DNA from: Marinobacter sp. F3R11 | GTDB lineage: Bacteria; Pseudomonadota; Gammaproteobacteria; Pseudomonadales; Oleiphilaceae | Direction: 5' to 3' | DNA: 64,000 bases | Assembly (NCBI RefSeq): GCF_003318275.1 | Contig: NZ_QOCH01000015.1 | Location: 1-64,000 of the forward strand | Shown here: piece by piece, positions 1 through 6,647 of the stretch | Layout of the letters: the number at the start of each line of letters is the position of its first letter | How positions within the stretch are numbered: position 1 is the first letter of the stretch | Notes under the pieces: model-generated | The model's database searches: none | The model's input: only the letters and a program-made list of their open reading frames with translations | What the model was told of the DNA's origin: nothing | Position numbers and translations under genes: made by a program

Positions 1-71
1 CCCATAAACATAGCCACCGAAGCAACCAAAAGCGAGGTCAAAAATATCCCTATAACAATGCGTTGTGCCAT
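1..71 (-). CDS. N-terminal fragment of an unidentified exported or membrane protein
   Basis: The first 71 bases can be read on the minus strand as an open frame starting at an ATG at 71 (MAQRIVIGIF...), followed by a hydrophobic stretch that resembles a signal peptide or membrane anchor. The rest of the gene lies outside the window. No strong ribosome binding site is visible; another ATG at 79 runs into a stop quickly. The product cannot be identified from 23 residues. Confidence 0.3.
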   Translation of the reverse strand, partial: MAQRIVIGIFLTSLLVASVAMFM

Positions 72-529
72 TCAATCATGCCCGTTGGTACTGCCCACAT
101 AACAGCTAATTCAACGACAAATGACATCTATCCCAACGCGTCTATTTCCCTACACGGCATCTGTCATCCATAAATTTTTTCTTTGTTATCAAAAAACTAC
201 CTACCCTAAAAAGTAGTCCCTCTGGAAATAAGCGTCAATTGTCGGATTTCCCCAAAAATATCTGTTCGCTTATCTGCAATTGTGTCTAGGTGACTATTCC
301 ATATTTTTCATGGGGTTGTAAGCACCGCAGGTCTAAAATTATGGAGTTTTGCGACAATTGTCGTATATCTCCGCTGTTCGCCGGGCAAGCAGCCGATTAT
401 CCCGACATTTAATAGGTGTGAGCCGGTGTGAGGTTAGCGGGGTTCTTGGATAACGGAGTGGTACATGGAGGGTTGCAAGAACACAAAGGCCTGGAAAAGT
501 TCTGGATACAGAGGAATTGCCCGGCCCAG
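72..529. other. Non-coding stretch with repeated CGACAA/TTGTCG motifs
   Basis: I see no convincing gene here. The stretch is fairly A+T-rich and holds several related short motifs: CGACAAATGACA at 115-126, GTCAATTGTCGG from 235, GCAATTGTGTC at 276-286 and a perfect palindrome CGACAATTGTCG at 352-363. The spacing suggests possible regulator sites for the gene leaving the window at position 1, but that is inference. A weak minus-strand frame at 339-545 has no homology signal or ribosome binding site. Confidence 0.35.
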
Positions 530-570
530 AAAGCAAAAAAGGCAAACCAGTAAATTACTGATTTGCCTTT
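530..570 (-). terminator. Intrinsic terminator after tRNA-fMet
   Basis: An inverted repeat (GGCAAA..CAGTAA / TTACTG..TTTGCC, 541-567) is followed on the minus strand by a run of T residues (the A run at 535-540 of the plus strand). It sits just downstream of the tRNA 3' end and should end its transcript. Confidence 0.7.
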
Positions 571-578
571 CTTTCATA

Positions 579-655
<77 letters not shown>

Positions 656-693
656 TCAAACTGGTTGGTAACCTCTCGATCACCGTGGCGCGC

Positions 694-722
694 ATATTAC
701 GGAGCCAGAACCAATCTGTCAA
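694..722 (-). promoter_or_regulatory. Sigma-70 promoter of tRNA-fMet
   Basis: On the minus strand TTGACA (722-717) is followed after 17 nt by TAATAT (699-694) and then a G+C-rich discriminator (GCGCGCC), as expected for a growth-rate and ppGpp-controlled tRNA promoter. The predicted start is about 30 nt upstream of the mature tRNA. Confidence 0.8.
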
Positions 723-886
723 AGACTATTCCGGCTTTGTGTAAAATTATGATTACAGAAGGGCTGTTACACCATTTTCCGGCGGTTTGAAGCGATTGAT
801 TCCTGTTGCACTTCCGGTCCTGTGCCATGATGATTCTTTTTCTATAGAGAAACATGCGCCCCTCATTGCAACGCAAGGATGAAGTC

Positions 887-2293
887 GTGTCTGACATCTA
901 CTTTAAACTGGTTAACACCCCGTTCGGAAAGACCGCCGCACAGTCACTCGGACTGCCCGCTCCTGTGCCACTGAAGAGGCTCAGGCGTGCAGACCAGCCA
1001 TTTACTGAAGGCAATGTGCTGGTTGGTGCAGGTAATGGCGGCAAAGCCATAACAACCATTGGCAGTGTACTTAGCGCCAGCGCCGCAACTCTTTATCGTG
1101 CCAGCGGCAAGGCGACACTTGAGGATTCGTCAAAAGCCGGAGACAAGGCGCAGGCACTGGACCTGGCTTCATACACCAAAGCAGAATTTTCAGCCCTGGT
1201 CTTCGACGCAACCGGCCTGAAAGACCCTGAAGACCTGCGGGCTTTGTACGATTTCTTCCATCCAGTCATCAAAAAACTGGGCATGAATGCCCGTGTTCTG
1301 ATCGTAGGCAAGGACCCGGCAACTTGCCGAAAAGCCTCCCAGGCTGCAGCTCAACAGGCTCTGGAAGGGTTTATCCGCAGTGTCGGCAAAGAAACAGGTA
1401 AAAAAGGCGCAACCGCTAACCTGCTCTGGATGGCGCCCAATGCAGAAAAGCAGCTGGAATCCAGCCTCCGCTTCTTCCTGTCTGCCCGGTCCGCTTATGT
1501 TTCCGGCCAGGCAGTACGCATTGGTAAAGCGGCTGATGCGCCAACAGTCAACCCGGTTGCGCCGCTTACAGGCAAAGTGGCTCTGGTAACTGGCGCCTCA
1601 AGGGGTATCGGCGCGTCCATTGCACAAACCCTCGCCCGGGACGGGGCAACGGTCATTGGACTGGACATCGAACCGGCCATGGATGAGCTCGAAAAGGTGA
1701 TTCACGCCATCAATGGCAAAGCCCTTTCCTGCGACATTACGGCCAAAGAAGCGCCTGCAAAAATCGCGGATTTCGTAGAACAGCATTTTGGGGGTGTAGA
1801 CCTGCTCATCCACAACGCTGGCATTACCCGTGACAAAACTCTTGGCAACATGCCTGAGCATTTCTGGGATATGACCATAGCCGTCAACCTGAGTGCAGAA
1901 GAGCACATCAACGATGAGTTGATGGCCAGGGAACTGCTCCGCAAAGGTGGACGCATTGTCTGCATATCTTCCATCAGCGGCATAGCCGGTAACTTTGGAC
2001 AAACCAACTACTCAGCAGCAAAATCCGGTGTGATCGGCTATGTGGAAGCTATGGCCAGGCAGGTCAGGAACGGCATTACCATTAACGCAGTAGCCCCGGG
2101 TTTTATTGAAACCCGGATGACCGCAGCCATGCCCATAACCTTACGTGAAGCCGGTAGACGCATGAACAGCCTTTCTCAGGGCGGACAGCCGGTAGACGTT
2201 GCAGAAACCATAGCCTGGTTTTGCAACCCGGCATCCGGTGGCGTTAACGGCAACGTTGTGCGCGTTTGCGGGCAGTCACTGATCGGAAAATAA
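887..2293 (+). CDS. Two-domain FabG-like 3-oxoacyl-ACP reductase (SDR)
   Basis: The protein (468 aa from GTG 887) has an N-terminal domain of about 200 residues without a clear nucleotide-binding motif, then a complete classical SDR domain: the NAD(P)-binding GASRGIG motif near residue 245, NAGITRD, and a catalytic Ser/Tyr/Lys set (SSIS...YSAAK). This layout matches the long FabG4-type reductases that reduce 3-oxoacyl thioesters. I prefer GTG 887 because AAGGATGAA lies 4-12 nt before it and the next residues (SDIYFKL) begin the folded domain; ATG 854, eleven codons upstream, is the alternative. It is a stand-alone gene followed by a strong terminator. The family is clear, the exact substrate is not. 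Confidence 0.88.
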   Translation: MSDIYFKLVNTPFGKTAAQSLGLPAPVPLKRLRRADQPFTEGNVLVGAGNGGKAITTIGSVLSASAATLYRASGKATLEDSSKAGDKAQALDLASYTKAEFSALVFDATGLKDPEDLRALYDFFHPVIKKLGMNARVLIVGKDPATCRKASQAAAQQALEGFIRSVGKETGKKGATANLLWMAPNAEKQLESSLRFFLSARSAYVSGQAVRIGKAADAPTVNPVAPLTGKVALVTGASRGIGASIAQTLARDGATVIGLDIEPAMDELEKVIHAINGKALSCDITAKEAPAKIADFVEQHFGGVDLLIHNAGITRDKTLGNMPEHFWDMTIAVNLSAEEHINDELMARELLRKGGRIVCISSISGIAGNFGQTNYSAAKSGVIGYVEAMARQVRNGITINAVAPGFIETRMTAAMPITLREAGRRMNSLSQGGQPVDVAETIAWFCNPASGGVNGNVVRVCGQSLIGK

Positions 2294-2328
2294 AAAAAGG
2301 GCAAGCCCAATGGACTTGCCCTTTTCTT
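2294..2328. terminator. Bidirectional intrinsic terminator
   Basis: The hairpin GGGCAAG/CTTGCCC (2299-2321) has a T run on the plus strand (2322-2325) and an A run before it (2292-2298) that serves the minus strand. It should end both the FabG-like gene and the Val-Asp-Val tRNA transcript. Confidence 0.85.
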
Positions 2329-2333
2329 GAATC

Positions 2334-2409
2334 TGGTGGGTGGTACTGGGATCGAACCAGTGACCCTCGCCTTGTAAGGGCGATGCTCTCCCAGCTGAGC
2401 TAACCACCC
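2334..2409 (-). tRNA. tRNA-Val (anticodon TAC)
   Basis: A 76-nt cloverleaf starting GGGTGGTTAGCTCAGC with anticodon TAC, a normal T-loop (GGTTCGATCCC) and encoded CCA. It is identical to the tRNA-Val at 2563-2638. Last gene of a three-tRNA transcript. Confidence 0.97.
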
Positions 2410-2416
2410 GGAATAG

Positions 2417-2493
2417 TGGCGGAGCGGACGGGACTCGAACCCGCGACCCCCGGCGTGACAGGCCGGTATTCTAACCAACTGAACTACCGCTCC
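2417..2493 (-). tRNA. tRNA-Asp (anticodon GTC)
   Basis: A 77-nt cloverleaf starting GGAGCGGTAGTTCAGTTGG with anticodon GTC in CTGTCAC, a standard T arm and encoded CCA. It lies between two identical tRNA-Val genes, the common gammaproteobacterial Val/Asp arrangement. Confidence 0.97.
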
Positions 2494-2562
2494 ACATCGA
2501 TCCGGCATTAAACCTGAATCGCACATCGAACTCAATCGCTCGATGTCTGCCCTGAAAGAAAG

Positions 2563-2638
2563 TGGTGGGTGGTACTGGGATCGAACCAGTGACCCTCGCC
2601 TTGTAAGGGCGATGCTCTCCCAGCTGAGCTAACCACCC
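2563..2638 (-). tRNA. tRNA-Val (anticodon TAC), second copy
   Basis: Same 76-nt sequence as the copy at 2334-2409, anticodon TAC, CCA encoded. It is the promoter-proximal gene of the Val-Asp-Val array. Confidence 0.97.
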
Positions 2639-2723
2639 ACTTCAAAACCTTTCAAAGGCTTTCACCTGATAAAGCCGATAAAGCCTGCGAACAAACTTCA
2701 TTGCTCAACCAAGTGAGAGGCGC

Positions 2724-2751
2724 ATTTTAAGCATTTGTCCGGCGGTGTCAA
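2724..2751 (-). promoter_or_regulatory. Sigma-70 promoter of the Val-Asp-Val tRNA array
   Basis: On the minus strand TTGACA (2751-2746) is followed after 16 nt by TAAAAT (2729-2724) and a G+C-rich discriminator (GCGCCTC). It is well placed for the tRNA array and has the form of a stringently controlled stable-RNA promoter. Confidence 0.8.
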
Positions 2752-2763
2752 ATCTTTTTCCGA

Positions 2764-3732
2764 CTACTGGCCAGATACCTGTTTACGCAACTGATTAACC
2801 TCTTCGGACAAGCGCACAAGGCGGGAGGTTAGCTGAGCGCGGGAGGAGTCAATTGCCTGAAGATTACTTTTTACCTCAGCCAGCTCATTTCTGAGTGCAC
2901 GCTCACCATCATTGCCCGATAAGTCTGCAAGCTTCTGCTCCAGAGCAGACAAACGCCCTTCGATACCGCTGATACCGAGCGTTTGCTCCTGTTCAAAACG
3001 GCGTACCCGCCGCTCAACAACCTGATCGACATCCGCCACCTGCTTACTCACCAATGTCAGCTGCTCCGCTGTTTGACGGCCTGAATCTTCAAGAGCAGAA
3101 ATTGAAATCTCCGTCTGTTTGGTTAACGCTGCCAGATCAGCACCCAAAGACGTCCGGACCTGTTCAAGCGTAGAGGTCACATCCACAAGCGCCTTCCCGT
3201 TTTCAGCGAGAGCGACTTCTGTGGCAACAATCCGCTCCTGCTGATCATCCAACCGCTTCTTGTTCCGCTCGTTTGCGACAACCCATAACTTCCGGATCTC
3301 ACTAGCGGCTTCATCAATCTGCTTTTTCTGGGATGCCAGCTGTTCCGCAAGAGACGCTCCATGCTCCTGCAGGTTTTCCCCCGTTTCAGTGAGGTCTCCT
3401 TCAAACCGCGCCAACGCAAGCTTGCTTTGCCGAGCCCAGTAATCCGCCTCTTCAAGCTGCCCCTGAAGCACCTGAATCTGCTGGTTTTGTGAATACCAGC
3501 TGGCTACAGATACCACGGCCACTATGACAACAACCAACCACAAAACCACAAGGCTCGACCGGCCCCCGCTACCATCGTTGTCACCTGGGGCAGGCTTCGG
3601 TGGTATGGATTTACCACCAGCTCCCCCGGCTGCCGGCCTGGCTTTTTTCTGGACAGGGGCCTTCTTCTGTTCTGACACACCAAAAGGCCGCTCGGCTCTC
3701 AGTTCATCGTCATCTGGACGGATGGGTTCCAT
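2764..3732 (-). CDS. Single-pass membrane protein with long coiled coil, function unknown
   Basis: A 322-aa protein. Residues 1-58 are charged and rich in Pro, Lys, Ala and Gly; one membrane helix follows (about 61-79, SLVVLWLVVVIVAVVSVAS); the remainder is Glu/Gln/Leu/Ala-rich sequence with clear heptad character up to the C-terminus. This predicts a cytoplasmic tail, one membrane pass and a long periplasmic coiled coil. There are no Cys residues and no enzyme motif. It is transcribed alone, upstream of the tRNA array and divergent from purE. A structural or scaffold role is possible, but I do not recognise the family. Confidence 0.75.
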   Translation of the reverse strand: MEPIRPDDDELRAERPFGVSEQKKAPVQKKARPAAGGAGGKSIPPKPAPGDNDGSGGRSSLVVLWLVVVIVAVVSVASWYSQNQQIQVLQGQLEEADYWARQSKLALARFEGDLTETGENLQEHGASLAEQLASQKKQIDEAASEIRKLWVVANERNKKRLDDQQERIVATEVALAENGKALVDVTSTLEQVRTSLGADLAALTKQTEISISALEDSGRQTAEQLTLVSKQVADVDQVVERRVRRFEQEQTLGISGIEGRLSALEQKLADLSGNDGERALRNELAEVKSNLQAIDSSRAQLTSRLVRLSEEVNQLRKQVSGQ

Positions 3733-3940
3733 TACAGCTCCTGGATATGGGCGGTTTAATTAACTGACACCGATAATACATGCAGTTGTTGATAGGTTGA
3801 AATGACTATGCCTCAAGGTATTACCTCTAATGAGGGCAGATGAAAACCCGACCGTGCAATGCGCTGAAACACCTTCCTTGCATGGTAGATAGCCAAAACA
3901 TACAATGTCCGGCTTTCCAATTATCACAGGACTGTTGCGT

Positions 3941-4432
3941 ATGCAGCCGCTTGTAGGACTTATCATGGGCTCGAAATCCGACTGGCCCACCATGGAAAAC
4001 GCCGCCAATATGCTCGAAAAACTCGGCGTCGCCTATGAAACCAAAGTGGTCTCGGCCCACCGCACTCCGGATCTGCTTTTCGACTACGCGAAAACTGCAT
4101 CCGACCGTGGCCTGAAAGTCATCATCGCAGGCGCTGGCGGTGCGGCCCATCTGCCAGGAATGGTCGCATCTCAAACATCCTTACCGGTACTGGGCGTTCC
4201 TGTGCAGTCAAAAGCACTCAGCGGCCTCGACTCGCTGCTATCTATCGTGCAGATGCCCGGAGGGATTGCTGTAGGCACTCTGGCGATCGGCAATGCTGGT
4301 GCCACCAACGCAGGCCTGCTCGCAGCACAGATAATCGGCACTTCGGATGAAAGTGTCCGCAAAGCCGTTGATGAATTCAGGGCAACGCAGACCCAAACGA
4401 TTCTGGATAATCCCGATCCAAAAGAGCAGTAA
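3941..4432 (+). CDS. purE: N5-carboxyaminoimidazole ribonucleotide mutase
   Basis: PurE moves the carboxylate of N5-CAIR to C4 of the imidazole ring, giving CAIR in de novo purine synthesis in the cytosol. The 163-aa protein starts [18 protein letters not shown] and carries the class I signatures: the GSKSDW loop, SAHRTPD around residue 45, [11 protein letters not shown] and the C-terminal [15 protein letters not shown] 3941 is preferred over ATG 3905 because CAGGA lies upstream and family members begin with this short strand. purK follows in the same direction, 166 nt away, with a large palindrome between them. Confidence 0.95.
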   Translation: MQPLVGLIMGSKSDWPTMENAANMLEKLGVAYETKVVSAHRTPDLLFDYAKTASDRGLKVIIAGAGGAAHLPGMVASQTSLPVLGVPVQSKALSGLDSLLSIVQMPGGIAVGTLAIGNAGATNAGLLAAQIIGTSDESVRKAVDEFRATQTQTILDNPDPKEQ

Positions 4433-4448
4433 GCCCAACTCCGAGCAA

Positions 4449-4555
4449 GAGTGTGCGGGCAGGGCTTTCCAAAACACGCTGTAAATACATCCATGTACGC
4501 TTGGCTCCGCCATCCATGGCTCCGCACAGTTTTGGAAAGCCCTGCCCGCACACTC
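4449..4555. repeat. Long palindromic intergenic repeat (REP-like) between purE and purK
   Basis: Positions 4449-4475 and 4529-4555 are a perfect 27-bp inverted repeat (GAGTGTGCGGGCAGGG... and its complement) around a 53-bp centre that holds CATCCATGTACG and CCATCCATGG. In RNA this would fold into a very stable hairpin. From memory, centres of this kind recur between genes in Marinobacter-like genomes, which would make it a dispersed palindromic element rather than a purK-specific signal. It has no T run, so it is not an ordinary terminator; it could stabilise purE mRNA or reduce purK expression. Confidence 0.8.
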
Positions 4556-4598
4556 ACCCAAACTTTGATCAATGCCCGTTAACGGCAGGAGAACACAA

Positions 4599-5717
4599 AT
4601 GAGAATTGGCGTACTAGGCGCTGGCCAACTGGGAAGAATGCTTGCCCTCGCCGGATATCCGCTGGCCAAAACCTTTGTTTTCTACGACATGTCTGGCAGC
4701 CCCAGTGCCGGACTGGGCGAAGTTATCATTGATCGCGAAGGCAAGTACCTGGACGATTTCCTGTCCCGGGTTGATCGGGTTACCTACGAATTCGAACATC
4801 TTCCTGTGGACGTTGCAGAAACACTGGCAAAAGAAAAGCCGGTTCACCCCTGCCCCCGCGCCCTGCAGGTCTGCCAGAATCGAGAAGCGGAGAAGACACT
4901 GTTCGGTGAATTGGGCATTCCTACACCACAATGGAAGATAGCCGACAGCGCCGAATCCCTGAAAGCCGCTGCAGAGAGCCTGGGCTGCCCGGTGGTTGCC
5001 AAATCCAACACCGAAGGCTACGACGGCAAAGGCCAGGCCGTACTGAAAAGTCCGGAAGATGCGGAAGCTGCCTGGAACTCCATCGGCCACCCAAGGCTGA
5101 TGGTAGAGAAATTTGTCGAGTTCAGCCGCGAAGTTTCGATCATTGCGGTACGCGCCGAAGACGGTGAACTGGCCTTTTACCCCATTTCCGAAAATGTGCA
5201 CCATGAAGGCATCTTGCGTTACGCGATCGCACCGGCACCCAAGCTGGAAAAACACGTTCAGGAAGATGCAGAGCGTTATATCAAAGCTTTGCTGAACGAG
5301 CTCGATTACGTCGGTGTGCTGACACTGGAACTGTTCGATACGCCCGCAGGCCTGGTAGCAAACGAAATGGCGCCGCGAGTTCACAACTCCGGCCACTGGA
5401 CCATCGAAGGCGCGATGACCAGCCAGTTCGAAAACCACATCAGAGCTGTGAGCGGCCACGCTCTGGGCAATGTCGCACCACGTGGTCTGAGCTGCATGAT
5501 TAACATCATTGGCGAGCACGGGGATATTGAGCGTCTGCTGGAACTGCCTTACGCCCACATTCATCTTTATAGTAAAGGTGAGCGTCCGGGCCGAAAACTC
5601 GGCCATGTCAACGTTTTGGCAGACAGCTACGAAGAGCTGGTATGGCGGGTCAGAAACTGCGTGCAATTTTTGCCCGGCAGCCCTGAGTTCAGCAGCTCAC
5701 TGACGCCAAACAACTGA
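4599..5717 (+). CDS. purK: N5-carboxyaminoimidazole ribonucleotide synthase
   Basis: PurK uses ATP and bicarbonate to carboxylate AIR to N5-CAIR, the substrate of the upstream PurE. The 372-aa protein has an N-terminal pre-ATP-grasp fold (MRIGVLGAGQLGRMLALAG), the ATP-grasp core (VVAKSNTEGYDGKGQAV, then VEKFVEFSREVSII) and the metal-binding segment ANEMAPRVHNSGHWT. ATG 4599 is preferred because GGCAGGAG sits just upstream and GxGQxGR follows at once; an upstream ATG at 4572 would add nine unusual residues. Length and motifs are normal. Confidence 0.95.
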   Translation: MRIGVLGAGQLGRMLALAGYPLAKTFVFYDMSGSPSAGLGEVIIDREGKYLDDFLSRVDRVTYEFEHLPVDVAETLAKEKPVHPCPRALQVCQNREAEKTLFGELGIPTPQWKIADSAESLKAAAESLGCPVVAKSNTEGYDGKGQAVLKSPEDAEAAWNSIGHPRLMVEKFVEFSREVSIIAVRAEDGELAFYPISENVHHEGILRYAIAPAPKLEKHVQEDAERYIKALLNELDYVGVLTLELFDTPAGLVANEMAPRVHNSGHWTIEGAMTSQFENHIRAVSGHALGNVAPRGLSCMINIIGEHGDIERLLELPYAHIHLYSKGERPGRKLGHVNVLADSYEELVWRVRNCVQFLPGSPEFSSSLTPNN

Positions 5718-5807
5718 ATTACCCTGCGGGGTTGATATCGCTCAAATCGGCCCTATATTAGGCCTGTGACATTCACCATAATTGAGAGAACCAGGGAGAA
5801 CGACCTC

Positions 5808-6386
5808 ATGGCATTTGAACTTCCGGCACTACCTTACGAAAAGAACGCACTCGAACCGCACATCTCTGCTGAAACCCTCGAATACCATTACGGCAAGCAC
5901 CACAACACCTACGTAACCAAGCTTAACGGCCTGGTTGAAGGCACTGACAACGCCAGCAAGTCGCTCGAAGACATCATCAAGAGCGCCAGTGGCCCGGTGT
6001 TCAACAACGCAGCCCAGGTGTGGAACCACACCTTTTACTGGCACTGCCTGAGCCCGAATGGCGGCGGCGAACCTACAGGTGCCGCCAAGGACGCCATTGA
6101 AAAGGCCTTTGGCTCATTCGATGCGTTCAAGAAAGAGTTTAGCGACAAAGCCGCCAATAACTTTGGTTCTGGCTGGACGTGGCTCGTCAAGAAAGCAGAT
6201 GGCAGCGTAGCCATTGTCAACACCAGTAACGCAGAAACTCCACTGACGGGCGCTGACAAGCCAGTACTGACCGTTGATGTGTGGGAACACGCGTACTACA
6301 TTGATTACCGCAACTCCCGCCCGAACTATCTGGAAGCATTCTGGAATCTGGTCAACTGGGATTTCGTAAACGAAAACCTGGCCTGA
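5808..6386 (+). CDS. sodB: Superoxide dismutase, iron type
   Basis: This cytosolic enzyme converts superoxide to oxygen and peroxide. The 192-aa protein begins MAFELPALPYEKNALEP, has the first metal ligand in LEYHYGKHHNTYV, the segment AAQVWNHTFYWHCLSPNGGG that is typical of Fe-SODs, the NNFGSGWTWLV stretch and the DVWEHAYYIDYRNSRPNYL motif with the Asp and His ligands. ATG 5808 is supported by AGGGAG upstream. A strong terminator follows. Iron rather than manganese is assigned from E. coli SodB-like residues, not measured. Confidence 0.95.
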   Translation: MAFELPALPYEKNALEPHISAETLEYHYGKHHNTYVTKLNGLVEGTDNASKSLEDIIKSASGPVFNNAAQVWNHTFYWHCLSPNGGGEPTGAAKDAIEKAFGSFDAFKKEFSDKAANNFGSGWTWLVKKADGSVAIVNTSNAETPLTGADKPVLTVDVWEHAYYIDYRNSRPNYLEAFWNLVNWDFVNENLA

Positions 6387-6422
6387 TTCTCACGCCATAC
6401 CCTGCCGGTAACGGCAGAAAGC

Positions 6423-6449
6423 AAAACGCCCGCTATATGCGGGCGTTTT
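6423..6449 (+). terminator. Intrinsic terminator after sodB
   Basis: A perfect 11-bp inverted repeat (AAAACGCCCGC / GCGGGCGTTTT) around TATAT, 37 nt after the sodB stop. The 3' arm ends in TTTT. Confidence 0.85.
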
Positions 6450-6647
6450 GCATGTTGCAATCGCCGACATTTACAAATTGAAACGCCAGAGTTTTCAACT
6501 ATCTGAAATAATCACCGATACTGTATATGTAGTGTTTTTTAACCCGAGCCATAATCCGTACTGTCAGCAATATGTTATGTTAATGTGCCAACACTTAACG
6601 GCTACAAAAATATCGGTGCCTGAGACACAGGCTAAAGACGGATCTGA

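Noticed and set aside
339..545. Minus-strand 68-aa frame
   Set aside because: Random-looking composition, no ribosome binding site, and it runs through the tRNA terminator.
4614..5666. Minus-strand 350-aa frame opposite purK
   Set aside because: It mirrors the codon pattern of purK, has no recognisable domain and no start signals; an antisense shadow.
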